Assembly: GCF_000789255.1 (NCBI RefSeq)
Contig: NZ_CP009552.1
Location: forward strand, 1,736,001 to 1,800,000
Length of the DNA stretch: 64,000 nt
Source: Geoglobus acetivorans
GTDB lineage: Archaea > Halobacteriota > Archaeoglobi > Archaeoglobales > Archaeoglobaceae
Direction: 5' to 3'
Shown one piece after another: positions 50,659 through 60,501 of this stretch. The notes beneath the pieces were generated by a model that saw only the letters and a program-made list of their open reading frames with translations, had not been told where the DNA came from and did not search any database. Positions within the stretch are counted from its first letter, which is position 1. Every line of letters starts with the position of its first letter. The position numbers were made by a program, and so were the translations under genes.

Positions 50659-50937
50659 CTACTGATCAATGTACTCCACTACGCTTCCTTCTTTTGTGAT
50701 CCTTATTTCTTGGGCATCTCTTTCGATGCAAAATCCCCACTCCAGAAGCTGGAGATGGTACTCGAAGTCCCTTTCATCGAGATTTAATTCAGTTCTTATT
50801 TCTTCCTGGCTTTTTCCATTATGCAACAGCTTGAGAATTTTTCTTCTCAGTGGATGGTTTACGGCTATCTGATATCGCCTGTGGAATTCTCTGCTTTTCT
50901 CGATTGAGCCGCTGTACTCACTCCAGCTTTCTTTCAT
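50659..50937 (-). CDS. Winged-helix protein at the end of the mutase operon
   Basis: About 92 residues from ATG 50937, which overlaps the preceding stop (ATGA). The HTH is HPLRRKILKLLHNGKSQEEIRTELNLDERDFEYHLQLLEWG. It is short, helical at the ends, and lacks a clear ligand domain. Being last in the mutase operon it may regulate that operon, though this is inference. The in-frame upstream start at 51015 is within the adenosyltransferase gene and rejected. Confidence 0.65.
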   Translation of the reverse strand: MKESWSEYSGSIEKSREFHRRYQIAVNHPLRRKILKLLHNGKSQEEIRTELNLDERDFEYHLQLLEWGFCIERDAQEIRITKEGSVVEYIDQ

Positions 50938-51434
50938 AGCTCTATTGATTCGTATTCTCCGTTCTGGACTGCCAGTATCATCAGATACATGAGGTAGCTC
51001 AGCTTGTTGAGCCATTCCACGAGCAGATACTCCACCACTCCATTCCTGTAAAGCGTCACAGCTCTTCTCTCTGCCCTTCTGACAATGCTTCTTGCGATGC
51101 TCAGCAGGGCTGAAATCTCGTCTTTTTCGAGAATTATGAAGCTGTCAGGCATTTTGACGACTTTCTGGAGGTCATTTATGGTATCCAGCAGGTATTTGAG
51201 ATCTCCCTCAGATATCTTAACGTCTCCTCCGACACACTGTGAACCTGCTTTGAACATCATTATCTGAACGTCCGTGAGAATTCCTCTGAGCTTTTTATCT
51301 TTGATTCTGGTCTTTGCAAGCCCGATAAACGCATTTGCCTCGTCTATGCTTCCAACCGTCTCTATTCTGAGGTCATCTTTTTCTACCAGCTCGAGATTAA
51401 AAAGATGAGTCTTGTTGGCCTTTTTCATCTGCAT
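50934..51434 (-). CDS. Cob(I)alamin adenosyltransferase (PduO-type)
   Basis: A 166-residue helical enzyme. The family motifs are [15 protein letters not shown] (about 28-42), the D/E-rich [26 protein letters not shown] (about 99-124) and [16 protein letters not shown] (about 136-150). It makes adenosylcobalamin, the coenzyme of methylmalonyl-CoA mutase, whose genes lie upstream in the same operon. It overlaps meaB by ten bases. ATG 51428 is an alternative start. Confidence 0.85.
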   Translation of the reverse strand: MQMKKANKTHLFNLELVEKDDLRIETVGSIDEANAFIGLAKTRIKDKKLRGILTDVQIMMFKAGSQCVGGDVKISEGDLKYLLDTINDLQKVVKMPDSFIILEKDEISALLSIARSIVRRAERRAVTLYRNGVVEYLLVEWLNKLSYLMYLMILAVQNGEYESIEL

Positions 51435-52477
51435 CCCAGCCTGAGAAGTTCCTCCACTATATCTTCTGCGGTGGAGTGTGGGTCTATTTCGCCCTTCACA
51501 ACTCTTTCTATGTGGTTCCTGAAGTCGATTCTGTCATTTCCTGCCAGGATCTGTCTGATCTCGTCCATAATCAGATCAAAAACTTCTCTGCTGAGCCTCC
51601 TGACCCTTCTTTCCATGAGTTTGCCTGTGTTTTTGAGGTACTCGAAATGCCCCTCTATTGAACTGACAAGCTCCCCGATCCCCTCGCCTTTATCAGCCAC
51701 CGTAACAACAACGGGCGGTATCCAGTCCTTTCCCTTTTTCATTCTCTCGAAGATTTCCCCGCTTTCCACTCTCACCTCGTCAGCATGGCTTGTTTTGCTG
51801 AGAATCTCCACTGCCTCCTGATCCATCATGATCATCGACTTCAGCCACTTCACTGTTTTCTCTGCACCGCCGAGGTCAGCTTTATTGACGACATATATGT
51901 CTCCAATCTCCAGTATTCCGGCCTTGTTGATCTGGATTTCGTCTCCCATTTCCGGCATCATTACCACGATGGTCGTATCCGCAACTTCAACAATGTCAAC
52001 CTCACTCTGTCCCGCACCGACCGTCTCTACGATTATGACGTCAAAGCCAAAAGCGTCCAAAAGCCTGGTAACGTCTCCCGTTTTTGCTGCAAGTCCACCA
52101 GCCTTCCCCCTTGAACTCATGCTCCTGAAAAATACGCCCGGATCGACCCACAGGTTCTTGCTGACGTCATATCCCTCCATCCTCAGCCTGTCCCCCAGCA
52201 ATGCACCGCCTGTGAATGGTGAACCAGGGTCTACAGCCACCACTCCGACTTTTTTACCCTTTTCTCTGAATTTCTGAATTAGCTTGCTCACTGTGGTTGA
52301 TTTCCCCACTCCGGGGAAGCCGGTGATACCTATGACGTGTGCGTTCCCGGTTCTGTGGTAAATCTTTTTCATTATCTCTTTGCCTTCAGGGTATTCGTTT
52401 TCGACATAGGTTATCGCTCTTGCCAGTGCTCTCTTGTTCCCCTTCTCAATTCCCTTTACTATATCTTCCACGTTCAT
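51425..52477 (-). CDS. meaB: MeaB-type GTPase (mutase chaperone)
   Basis: A 350-residue SIMIBI GTPase. The Walker A motif is GFPGVGKST (about 53-61), switch motifs include [22 protein letters not shown], and VVNKADLGG (about 195) gives the base specificity. An extended C-terminal helix region (about 265-350) is normal. MeaB (ArgK) protects and reloads methylmalonyl-CoA mutase with adenosylcobalamin. It lies three bases after the small mutase subunit gene. Confidence 0.92.
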   Translation of the reverse strand: MNVEDIVKGIEKGNKRALARAITYVENEYPEGKEIMKKIYHRTGNAHVIGITGFPGVGKSTTVSKLIQKFREKGKKVGVVAVDPGSPFTGGALLGDRLRMEGYDVSKNLWVDPGVFFRSMSSRGKAGGLAAKTGDVTRLLDAFGFDVIIVETVGAGQSEVDIVEVADTTIVVMMPEMGDEIQINKAGILEIGDIYVVNKADLGGAEKTVKWLKSMIMMDQEAVEILSKTSHADEVRVESGEIFERMKKGKDWIPPVVVTVADKGEGIGELVSSIEGHFEYLKNTGKLMERRVRRLSREVFDLIMDEIRQILAGNDRIDFRNHIERVVKGEIDPHSTAEDIVEELLRLGCR

Positions 52478-52479
52478 GA

Positions 52480-52905
52480 TTATACCTTCTCTCCGGTTCT
52501 CTTCTTTTCGGGAACCTTCGCCTTGATGTAATCTATTATCTTCTCTATAGGCGTTCCCGGAATGAATACCTCATCCACTCCCATCTCCTTGAGTTTGTCA
52601 ATATCGTCTGCCGGTACAATTCCTCCGACAATCACGACAAGTTCGTTCAGATCTCCGCCGAACTCCTCAATATACTTCATGACCTTGGGTACGAGGGTCA
52701 GGTGGGCGCCGCTGTGGAGTGAAATTCCCACGACATCAACGTCCTCCTGCACGGCAGCCATCGCAACCTCTTCAGGGGTTCTGTGCAGGCCGGTGTATAT
52801 CACTTCAAAGCCCGCATCCCTCAGAAATCTTGCGACAACCTTTGCGCCTCTGTCATGACCGTCCAGCCCGACCTTCGCAACAAGAACCCTAATTTTTCTG
52901 TCCAA
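52480..52905 (-). CDS. Methylmalonyl-CoA mutase, small (B12-binding) subunit
   Basis: About 141 residues from TTG 52905 after GGGGGTGAT; GTG 52914 is in frame. The cobalamin motif DxHxxG occurs as GLDGHDRGA near 14, with [24 protein letters not shown] and [13 protein letters not shown] completing the Rossmann-like fold. It supplies the lower-axial His for the catalytic subunit. In archaea the mutase is usually split like this. Confidence 0.95.
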   Translation of the reverse strand: MDRKIRVLVAKVGLDGHDRGAKVVARFLRDAGFEVIYTGLHRTPEEVAMAAVQEDVDVVGISLHSGAHLTLVPKVMKYIEEFGGDLNELVVIVGGIVPADDIDKLKEMGVDEVFIPGTPIEKIIDYIKAKVPEKKRTGEKV

Positions 52906-52927
52906 GGTTATCACCCCCGGAAAAAAT

Positions 52928-54625
52928 TTAGATGATTATTGGCTTCCTGTAGGTTCCGTAAACCTCCTTCAGGACTCCCATTATCTCTCCCACAGATGCG
53001 TAAGCCTTCACAGCTTCAAGAATTGGCGGCATAACGTTTTCATTGTTCTCTGCAGCACTTCTCAGCCACTCAAGAGCTTCTCTGACTGCATCGTTATCTC
53101 TCTCTGCCTTTATCTTTCTCAGTCTCTCGACCTGTCTTCTTTGTGCCTCTTCATCAACCTTGAGGATCGGGATGTTGAGGTCCTCTTCTATTGCGAATTT
53201 ATTAACGCCGACTATTGTCCTCCTACCTTCTTCAACGTCTCTCTGGTATTCTGCTGCTGCTCTGCTTATCTCTTTGACGAAGAATCCGTTTTCAATGCCC
53301 GTCAGTACGCCCCTCAGCATGCTACCTTCTCCCATCTTTCTTATCTGCTCAATGTATTTCCAGGCGAGTTTTTCCATCTTGTCTGTGAGCCATTCCACGT
53401 AGTATGATCCTGCGAGCGGATCAATCGTGTCCGGGATTCCGCTCTCGTATGCAATGATTTGCTGGGTTCTCAGGGCAACTCTAACAGCCTCTTCACTCGG
53501 CAGAGCCCATGCCTCGTCAAAGCTGTTGGTGTGCAGACTCTGTGTGCCTCCGAGCACTGCCGCCATTGCCTGGATGGTTGTCCTCACGATGTTGTTCAGG
53601 GGCTGCTGGGCGGTGAGGGAGCAGCCTGCCGTCTGCGTGTGGAACTTGAGCCACCAGGACCTTGGATTCTTGGCGTCATATTCTTCTCTCATTATTTTGG
53701 CCCACATTCTCCTTGCAGCCCTGAATTTGGCAATCTCCTCGAAGAAGTTGTTGTGTGAGTTGAAGAAGAAGCTGAGCTGTGGTGCGAGCCTGTCGATGTC
53801 GATTCCTCTTTCAATTGCAGCCTCAACGTAGGCCATTCCGTCTGCTATTGTAAACGCAAGCTCCTGAACGGCTGTTGAGCCAGCCTCTCTTATGTGGTAT
53901 CCTGAAATACTGATCAGGTTGAATTTCGGGACGTTCTCTACACCCCACTCGAATATGTCTGTGATTACCTTGACTGACGGCTCAGGAGGAAGAACGAGTG
54001 TATTCTGGGCGTGAAATTCTTTGAGCATGTCATTTTGAATTGTTCCTCTGAGCTGTTCTCTCGGAACTCCCTGGAGATCTCCAATTGCAACGTACATCGC
54101 CAGAATTATTGCTGCAGGAGGGTTTATTGTGAATGATGTCGAAACCTTGTCAAGAGGGATGCCGTCAAACAGAACCTCAAAATCCTTGAGGGTGTCGATA
54201 GCAACACCCACCTTTCCAACCTCGCCATCAGCAAGGGGATCATCGCTGTCCACACCCATCAGCGTTGGGAAATCAAAGGCCGTGCTGAGTCCCGTCTGCC
54301 CCTCCCTCAGAAGCATCTTCCACCTTGCATTGGTGTCCTCTGCAGTCCCAAACCCTGAAAACTGCCTCATTGTCCACAGTCTCCCGCGGTACATTGTGGG
54401 ATATACTCCTCTCGTATACGGATATTCGCCAGGATAGTTGAGGTCTTTCATGTAGTCCAAATGGGCAATATCTGTAGGATCATAAACTCTTTTCACTTTT
54501 ATTCCCGAAAGAGTCTCGAACATTTCATCTCTTTCGCCATACTTCTCGAGGTAAGGGTTCAGGCAGGATTTCTCCCAGCCTTCTCGTTTTCTTTTCAACT
54601 CTTCAAGTTTTTTCTCGTCGAACAT
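52928..54625 (-). CDS. Methylmalonyl-CoA mutase, large (catalytic) subunit
   Basis: About 565 residues from ATG 54625, with GGTGATC ahead; the frame opens at GTG 54634. Signatures are YPTMYRGRLWTMRQFSGFG, GTAEDTNARWKMLLREGQTG, STAFDFPTLMGVDSD and ISGYHIREAGS. HTQTAGCSLTAQQPLNNIVRT lies in the CoA-binding barrel. It converts (R)-methylmalonyl-CoA to succinyl-CoA. The whole operon large-small-MeaB-adenosyltransferase is on the minus strand with at most 22-base gaps. Confidence 0.95.
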   Translation of the reverse strand: MFDEKKLEELKRKREGWEKSCLNPYLEKYGERDEMFETLSGIKVKRVYDPTDIAHLDYMKDLNYPGEYPYTRGVYPTMYRGRLWTMRQFSGFGTAEDTNARWKMLLREGQTGLSTAFDFPTLMGVDSDDPLADGEVGKVGVAIDTLKDFEVLFDGIPLDKVSTSFTINPPAAIILAMYVAIGDLQGVPREQLRGTIQNDMLKEFHAQNTLVLPPEPSVKVITDIFEWGVENVPKFNLISISGYHIREAGSTAVQELAFTIADGMAYVEAAIERGIDIDRLAPQLSFFFNSHNNFFEEIAKFRAARRMWAKIMREEYDAKNPRSWWLKFHTQTAGCSLTAQQPLNNIVRTTIQAMAAVLGGTQSLHTNSFDEAWALPSEEAVRVALRTQQIIAYESGIPDTIDPLAGSYYVEWLTDKMEKLAWKYIEQIRKMGEGSMLRGVLTGIENGFFVKEISRAAAEYQRDVEEGRRTIVGVNKFAIEEDLNIPILKVDEEAQRRQVERLRKIKAERDNDAVREALEWLRSAAENNENVMPPILEAVKAYASVGEIMGVLKEVYGTYRKPIII

Positions 54626-54669
54626 TCTGATCACCGTCCCTTCAGCAGGTAAAAATTTGATAAAACTGA

Positions 54670-55821
54670 TTAGAACTTTCCTAAGAGGCCTTTGGCAACA
54701 GTATTGAGCTGAACCTCCTTTGTCCCCTCGTAGATCTCAGTAATCTTGGCATCCCTGTAATATCTCTCGACGTCGTTTTCCGCAACGTACCCATATCCTC
54801 CGTGCATCTGTATCGCTTCATCGCAGATCTGGACCGCAAGTTTGCCTGCGAGGTACTTTGCCATGCTGGTGAGTGTGGGGTCTATGCCGTTTTTGTCGTA
54901 ATTCCAGGCTGCCTTGTAAATGAGAAGCCTTGTTGCTTCAAGCATGGTGCCAAGATGAGCTATTCTGTGCTGTAAAGCCTGAAAAGCACCTATTGCCTGA
55001 CCAAACTGTTTTCTCTGCTTGACATAGTCGAGTGTTTTATCAAAAGCACCCTGAGCGATACCAAGAGCCTGAGCGGCAATCTCAATTCTGCTCTCGTCGA
55101 AGAACTCAAGGACCTGATAGAATCCTCTGTTGACCTGGCCGATAACATCCTCCTCGCTGACTCTGACATTCTTGAAAACGACCTCTGCGGTTGGAGATGA
55201 CCTGATGCCCATCTTGCCATCTATCTTGTTTGTCTGCAACCCCTCTGCATCCTTTCTAACAAGAAACGTGCTGAATCCCCTGTATCTGGGCTGGGCGTCT
55301 GGATCTGTGACTGCAAGCACCACGTAGTAATCCGCAATGGTTCCATTCGTTATGAACGTCTTTGATCCGTTTATCACCCACTCGTTGCCATCCTTTTCGG
55401 CTCTGGTTTTTATCGCTGTGAGATCACTTCCCGCTTCAGGCTCCGTGTAGCATCCTGCGGTGATTGCCTTTCCTCCGGCCACCTTTGGAAGAACCTCTTC
55501 CTTCTGCGCCTCACTGCCGAACCTCATTATAACCTCAGATGAGAAGTCTGAAAGAATCAGGGCGCTTCCAATTGTGCTGTCTGCTCTGCAGAATTCCTCA
55601 ACTATGAGAATATTTTCGAGGATTCCCAGCCCAGCTCCGCCGTATTCTTCGGGAAAATGGACACCTATAAATCCAAGTTCACATGCCTTTTTCCATAAAT
55701 CAAATGGAAATTCTTCCTTCTGGTCGTAGTGTCTTCCTCTCTCAGCAGTGAACTCGTTCTGTGCGAACTCTCTCGCAGCCTTCTGAATATCCTTCTGATC
55801 CTGAGTCAGTTCAAAATTCAT
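54670..55821 (-). CDS. Acyl-CoA dehydrogenase
   Basis: A 383-residue protein after GGAGGTG. FAD motifs CYTEPEAGSDLTAIKTRA and GSKTFITNG are present, the helix QFGQAIGAFQALQHRIAHL is typical, and the catalytic Glu region is IYEGTKEVQLN. It is closely related to the enzyme at 11144 but shorter at the N-terminus. It is immediately upstream of the mutase operon on the same strand (about 45 bases), so the pair may serve amino acid or odd-chain acid oxidation. Confidence 0.9.
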   Translation of the reverse strand: MNFELTQDQKDIQKAAREFAQNEFTAERGRHYDQKEEFPFDLWKKACELGFIGVHFPEEYGGAGLGILENILIVEEFCRADSTIGSALILSDFSSEVIMRFGSEAQKEEVLPKVAGGKAITAGCYTEPEAGSDLTAIKTRAEKDGNEWVINGSKTFITNGTIADYYVVLAVTDPDAQPRYRGFSTFLVRKDAEGLQTNKIDGKMGIRSSPTAEVVFKNVRVSEEDVIGQVNRGFYQVLEFFDESRIEIAAQALGIAQGAFDKTLDYVKQRKQFGQAIGAFQALQHRIAHLGTMLEATRLLIYKAAWNYDKNGIDPTLTSMAKYLAGKLAVQICDEAIQMHGGYGYVAENDVERYYRDAKITEIYEGTKEVQLNTVAKGLLGKF

Positions 55822-55948
55822 TTACCAACACCTCCAGTTAATGTTAAGTTTTCGAGTCATTAAGTTTAAATTGTTTTCGTAATTTATCAGAATTAATCGA
55901 CTCTGCTTCAGAAAATTTTTAATTTAAGCCTGCTAAAATAAAAATTCA

Positions 55949-57280
55949 ATGAAAGCAGTAATTCTTTCGGGTGGAAAAGGTACCAGGCTTTTTCCATTGA
56001 GCAGAGGAAAGTATCCCAAGCAGTACCTCAAAATCTTTGATTCAAGGTCTCTGTTTCAGATGACAGTTGAGAGGGCGGAGTCTTTTGCTGATGGTATTGT
56101 TGTGATTACGAATGAAGATCAGAAATTCATCGTAATGGACCAGCTTGATGAAATTGGGTGTGAAGCTGAAGTTATTGTAGAACCGGTTTCAAAAAACACT
56201 TTTGCTGCCGTGCTTATGGCGTCGGTTGTTGCTGATGGGGATTTTGTCGTGATGCCGTCAGATCACTTCATGAGGGGTGATTTTTCAAAATATGTCCGAA
56301 TTGCCGAAAAATATGTTCGCGATTATGTGATTACGTTTGGCGTAAAGCCCTCAAAACCTCACACCGGCTATGGCTACATAAAACCCGGGGAACAGCATGG
56401 AGAGATTTTCAGGGTTGAGAAGTTCACGGAAAAACCCGATTACGACACAGCAAAGGAATACATCGCTCAGGGATATTTATGGAACAGCGGCATATTTGCA
56501 ATGAGCAGCGAAGTCCTGAAAAGCGAGGTGGAGAGGCTGTATCCTGGCCTGTATGGGCTGTTTGAGAGTGATGCTGAAAAGGGATATGAAAAATGTCCTG
56601 AAACGAGCTTTGATTATGCGGTGATGGAGAAAACAGGTAAGGCTGGAGTTATTGAGCTTGACATCTTCTGGAACGATCTGGGAAGTTTTGACTCCATTTA
56701 CGAAATTCTTGAGAAGGATGAAAATGGTAATGCTGTTAGAGGGGAGGTCTTCCAGATCGATTCAGGGAACAATCTGATAGTATCCGAAAGATTTGTGTCA
56801 TCCATAGGGCTCAGGGACTACCTGGTTGTTGATACAAGGGATGCCCTGTTAATCTGCAAAAGGGGCGAGGCACAGAAGGTGAGGGACGTTGTGAAATATC
56901 TCAGGGAAAGGGGTGATGAGAGGGCAGATTTTCACACCACAGTTCACAGGCCCTGGGGTAGCTTCACTCTGCTTGAAAGAGGTGAGAATTACTGGATAAA
57001 GGTCATAACCGTTAAACCGGGAAGAAAACTCAGCTTTCAGAGGCACATGCACAGGAGTGAGCACTGGATTGTGGTGAGAGGTATGGCGAAGGTTATAAGA
57101 GACGGAGAAGAATACTTTTTAAGGCCGGGAGAAAGCACTTTCGTACCGGCTGGCGTGAAGCACAGGCTTGAAAATCCCGGTAAAATAGAGCTTGAAATGA
57201 TCGAGGTTGCGATAGGAGATTATCTGGCAGAGGATGATATTGAGAGGTTTGATGATGAATACGGAAGAAATGGAGCTTAA
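55949..57280 (+). CDS. manC: Mannose-1-phosphate guanylyltransferase/mannose-6-phosphate isomerase
   Basis: A 443-residue bifunctional ManC-type enzyme. The nucleotidyltransferase part (1-270) begins MKAVILSGGKGTRLFPLSR and has VVMPSDHFM, FTEKPDYDTAKEY and WNSGIFAM. The C-terminal cupin (about 320-440) has the isomerase metal residues in SFQRHMHRSEHW and ESTFVPAGVKHRLEN. It makes GDP-mannose for glycan and lipid synthesis. A TATA-like AAATAAAAAT is near the start. Confidence 0.9.
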   Translation: MKAVILSGGKGTRLFPLSRGKYPKQYLKIFDSRSLFQMTVERAESFADGIVVITNEDQKFIVMDQLDEIGCEAEVIVEPVSKNTFAAVLMASVVADGDFVVMPSDHFMRGDFSKYVRIAEKYVRDYVITFGVKPSKPHTGYGYIKPGEQHGEIFRVEKFTEKPDYDTAKEYIAQGYLWNSGIFAMSSEVLKSEVERLYPGLYGLFESDAEKGYEKCPETSFDYAVMEKTGKAGVIELDIFWNDLGSFDSIYEILEKDENGNAVRGEVFQIDSGNNLIVSERFVSSIGLRDYLVVDTRDALLICKRGEAQKVRDVVKYLRERGDERADFHTTVHRPWGSFTLLERGENYWIKVITVKPGRKLSFQRHMHRSEHWIVVRGMAKVIRDGEEYFLRPGESTFVPAGVKHRLENPGKIELEMIEVAIGDYLAEDDIERFDDEYGRNGA

Positions 57281-57458
57281 ATGTCCCGTTTGCAGAAAAA
57301 CGCATGTGGTTGAGAAGAAGGTGGACGTTATTGTGTGCAGGAGTAGAATGGTTGCTGTCGTCAGGGACAGGCATGGGTGGAGGTTGATGGAAGTCAACAC
57401 GATCTCGGAAAAACAGGATTCCGAGCTTGACAGGCAGTGGGGATACCATGAGGGGTGA
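57252..57458 (+). CDS. Small CxxC protein ahead of herA
   Basis: About 68 residues from ATG 57252 or 57255, overlapping the manC end. CPVCRKTHVVEKKVDVIVC holds three cysteines that could form a half zinc ribbon, followed by beta strands and an acidic tail. It overlaps the HerA start by 11 bases, so translation is linked. No family is recognised. Confidence 0.5.
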   Translation: MMNTEEMELKCPVCRKTHVVEKKVDVIVCRSRMVAVVRDRHGWRLMEVNTISEKQDSELDRQWGYHEG

Positions 57459-58974
57459 AGTTGGCAAAATTTTTGGAGAAACCTCGGCTTACGAATTCGA
57501 ATTCGTGATATTCAATCCGAGAGACGTGAGAAGGGGAGATTACATCAAGGTCTGGAATGACGTTGAGGGATGGGTTGTAGCTTACGTTACAGACATCAGG
57601 GCAAAATCCGATATGAGCGGGGAAGATGTCATCAAGGGCAGAAACGTCGATTCCGAAATTTATGTGGGGAAAGCAGTTGTCATCGGAAAGAGAGAGAACG
57701 GGGTGCTGAAAGCACCGAGAACTCCGTTTGTGCCGGGGGAGAAGGTATTTATTGCTGAGGAGGAGATTGTCTCTGAAGTTCTGGGAATGAGCAGCGATGG
57801 TGCATATCTCGGTCTTCTCGGAGATACATCAATAAAGGTAAAGCTGGACGTGAACAGTCTGGTTCAGAAACACGTATGCATTCTCGCTAAAACTGGGAGC
57901 GGGAAGAGCTACACTGCAGGAGTTATTATCGAGGAGCTTATTGAAAAGGGCGTCCCTCTGCTCATAATCGATCCCCATGGCGAGTATGCTTCGCTGAAAC
58001 ATCCGAATGATGTGAGGGACGAGATTGAAAAGATGGAAGAGTTCGGTATAAAACCGAAAGGTTACGGCAACATAAGGATTTACGTTCCACCGGGTTCACC
58101 CTTTGCAGACAGAGCTGATGGTATTTTCTATCTCGACGGCAGAAATCTTGAAGCGGAGGAAGTTATAGAGCTTGGCAACATAACAAGCCCTGCAGCTCAG
58201 GCTCTTCTCTACCAGGTTATACGGGAACTTGAGGGAGATTACACGATAGATGACATAATCTCCAAGGTGGAAGAGATTAAGAACAGCTCCAAACCCGTTC
58301 TGCTCGGAGCGCTCATAAAAATCCAGAAATCAGGTCTGTTTTCGGATAGCCCGACACCAATGCACATCCTTCTGCAGAAAGGCAGAGCGGTAATTCTCGA
58401 CATGCGCGGCGTGGATCCGTCCTATCAGGACCTGATAGTGGCGAGAGTGTGCAGTGAGCTTTTCGAAATGAGGAAGAGGGAAGAAATCCCTCCGGGAATG
58501 ATTGTTCTTGAAGAGGCGCACAACTTCATTCCTGAAAGAGGCTATGGCAAGGCAGTGTCAACCCAGGTTCTGAGAACAATAGCGAGTGAGGGCAGGAAGT
58601 TCGGTCTGGGATTGATGGTAATCAGCCAGAGACCTGCCAGAGTGGATAAGAACGTGATAAGCCAGTGCAACACCCAGATTATACTGCGGCTGACAAACCC
58701 GAACGACATCAATGCCATAAAGAAGGGTGTTGAGGGACTTACTGCAGAGATGGTAGAGGATGTTAAACGTCTCCCTCCCGGAAATGCTATTGTGGTCAGT
58801 CCGGAGCTGGAAAGACCTGTGATTGTGCGAGTAAGGGTTAGAAAAAGCAGACATGGCCATGCTGTTGAGATATTCGAGACAAAATCAGGAAAATCTGCAA
58901 AAAGGGGAAAAAAAAGAGATTCTGGTGAGAAAAAGAGCGATGGTGGTCTTTTGAAGAAAATATTTGGTGGTTGA
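57448..58974 (+). CDS. herA: HerA-family bipolar DNA helicase
   Basis: About 508 residues from ATG 57448. Residues 1-110 look like the HAS-barrel. The Walker A motif is AKTGSGKSYTAG (about 147-158), DPHGEYASL follows, Walker B with catalytic Glu is MIVLEEAHNF (about 349-358), and the arginine-finger region is SEGRKFGLGLMVISQRP. The C-terminal 35 residues are Lys-rich. HerA normally works with NurA, Mre11 and Rad50 in end resection; none is adjacent here. It may instead be a paralogue. Confidence 0.85.
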   Translation: MRGEVGKIFGETSAYEFEFVIFNPRDVRRGDYIKVWNDVEGWVVAYVTDIRAKSDMSGEDVIKGRNVDSEIYVGKAVVIGKRENGVLKAPRTPFVPGEKVFIAEEEIVSEVLGMSSDGAYLGLLGDTSIKVKLDVNSLVQKHVCILAKTGSGKSYTAGVIIEELIEKGVPLLIIDPHGEYASLKHPNDVRDEIEKMEEFGIKPKGYGNIRIYVPPGSPFADRADGIFYLDGRNLEAEEVIELGNITSPAAQALLYQVIRELEGDYTIDDIISKVEEIKNSSKPVLLGALIKIQKSGLFSDSPTPMHILLQKGRAVILDMRGVDPSYQDLIVARVCSELFEMRKREEIPPGMIVLEEAHNFIPERGYGKAVSTQVLRTIASEGRKFGLGLMVISQRPARVDKNVISQCNTQIILRLTNPNDINAIKKGVEGLTAEMVEDVKRLPPGNAIVVSPELERPVIVRVRVRKSRHGHAVEIFETKSGKSAKRGKKRDSGEKKSDGGLLKKIFGG

Positions 58975-58975
58975 C

Positions 58976-59314
58976 ATGCCGGACTATCTTGTTGTCCTTC
59001 AGGGCGCATGGGTTGTGAGAAAGGCGAAAAGCGTAACCGACGCCATGAACATTGCTGTTGCGGAGGCCGGAAAGAGGCTCACGCCAGATCTGGACTTTGT
59101 GGAGATTGATGTTGGGGATACCGAGTGTCCGCAGTGCAGCAGTCCGCTGAAAAGCGTTTTCATGGTGGCAGGAATGGCCCTCGTAGGGCTGATTTTTGAA
59201 ATGAAGGTTTTCAATGCTCAGAGCGAAGAGCATGCTGCAAAGATTGCAAAATCCGAGATTGGAAAAAGGCTTCAGAGGGTTCCGCTGGAGGTGATTGAGG
59301 TCAGGAGGATTTAA
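58976..59314 (+). CDS. UPF0212 (DUF555) protein
   Basis: A 112-residue archaeal protein from ATG 58976, one base after herA. Conserved features are MPDYLVVLQGAWVV, EIDVGDTECPQC with its CxxC, MVAGMALVGLIFEMKVFNA and the C-terminal EHAAKIAKSEIGK. The CPQC pair may bind a metal. The function of the family is unknown. It probably shares a transcript with herA. Confidence 0.85.
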   Translation: MPDYLVVLQGAWVVRKAKSVTDAMNIAVAEAGKRLTPDLDFVEIDVGDTECPQCSSPLKSVFMVAGMALVGLIFEMKVFNAQSEEHAAKIAKSEIGKRLQRVPLEVIEVRRI

Positions 59315-59491
59315 ATACTTATTTTTGAGGTCCTCCTTATTCATACATAGCATTTTACCAGATTCATGGTTTTTTCAATCAATGAAATGGCAACTCATCT
59401 CATATATCTGACAGAAACCTCAACTTTTATATATTTCTCAATTTAAATTCTGAAAAATATAGAAAAAATTCGTGAGTGCGGGGGAAACAAA

Positions 59492-60238
59492 ATGTTTAGG
59501 AAATTTAAAAATACTATGTCAAAAAAGAAGAGTATCGATCTTGACAATCTGAAAAAATATTCAATAGCTACTGAAAAATGGCTTTACCACTATTTTAAAA
59601 TCGGATTTACTATAAGCTCCAACATAAACGACGAGGAATTGCCCCAATATCTATCTAATTTGGAGAGAAAAGTGCTCGAGTTTTGTTTAGGTGTTTTGGT
59701 CTCAAAAGACGGCGCCGAAACGAAAGATGGTCTCTATTATTTTGGGAATTTAGGCAAAAATGTAAGTGTTGTTACCCGCGAATTGAACAAGAACGAATAT
59801 GAAATTTTAGTAAGATTTCCCGATATGCTCGATGAAGACTATGAACGACCAAAAGGAGCTTTCGTTAGATATGCTTATCCAGACGAAAGAGAATACAAAT
59901 TTTCTCCAATCCAAAGTCTAATAGCTGCAAGAATTTTACCTGAAATTGAGAAGTATTTGTGCATGCTTTTTAATGTCGAACCGCACCAAGTATACGACTA
60001 TTACTATCTTGACGAGAGGGGTTTACCGTATGTAACACAATTCGATGGAGTGCAGTTTTTAGATTATTCCCTTGAAAAAAGGCTTAGATTGCACTTTGAT
60101 CTTCCTGAACTCGAAAGACAAATATTTGGTTCATCATTCGAAAAATACGTTAAGCACATTTTAGACAAAAAAGAGGACGATGAGTATATGATGGAATACT
60201 GTTCAAAAGTAGAAAAACTTATCAGAAACTACATATAG
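59492..60238 (+). CDS. Orphan AT-rich gene product
   Basis: A 248-residue protein with a good start: TATA-like TTTTATATAT (59424-59433) and GGGGG about ten bases before the ATG. It is hydrophilic and Lys/Tyr-rich, with a helical N-terminal third and the region YPDEREYKFSPIQSLIAARILPEI in the middle, and no membrane segment. Codon use is A-rich compared with herA and manC. It sits next to tRNA-Ala, consistent with acquisition. No family is recognised. Confidence 0.6.
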   Translation: MFRKFKNTMSKKKSIDLDNLKKYSIATEKWLYHYFKIGFTISSNINDEELPQYLSNLERKVLEFCLGVLVSKDGAETKDGLYYFGNLGKNVSVVTRELNKNEYEILVRFPDMLDEDYERPKGAFVRYAYPDEREYKFSPIQSLIAARILPEIEKYLCMLFNVEPHQVYDYYYLDERGLPYVTQFDGVQFLDYSLEKRLRLHFDLPELERQIFGSSFEKYVKHILDKKEDDEYMMEYCSKVEKLIRNYI

Positions 60239-60342
60239 CATCGTATTTATGTCCTAACGCAATCAATTATTAATTCAAAAATTTTTGATATTTTTAAGTA
60301 TACTTTCTGACAACATAATGGGACTTAAAAATAAATTGAAAG

Positions 60343-60414
60343 TGGACTCGCCGGGATTTGAACCCGGGGCCTCCGCATTGCGAATGCGGCGCTCTGCCTC
60401 TGAGCTACGAGCCC
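60343..60414 (-). tRNA. tRNA-Ala (anticodon CGC)
   Basis: On the minus strand, GGGCTCG pairs with CGAGTCC with G3-T70 at the third position, the identity pair of tRNA-Ala. The anticodon stem CCGCA/TGCGG holds TTCGCAA (anticodon CGC) and the T arm is GTTCAAAT. The discriminator is A. Confidence 0.95.
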
Positions 60415-60501
60415 CCCAAGAGTCTGGTATGGTTTCGGATTAATATATATTGCGGGTTTGATTTTGGTTGTGTGGAACATCTGTTATATCTGTTAGGGAG
60501 C

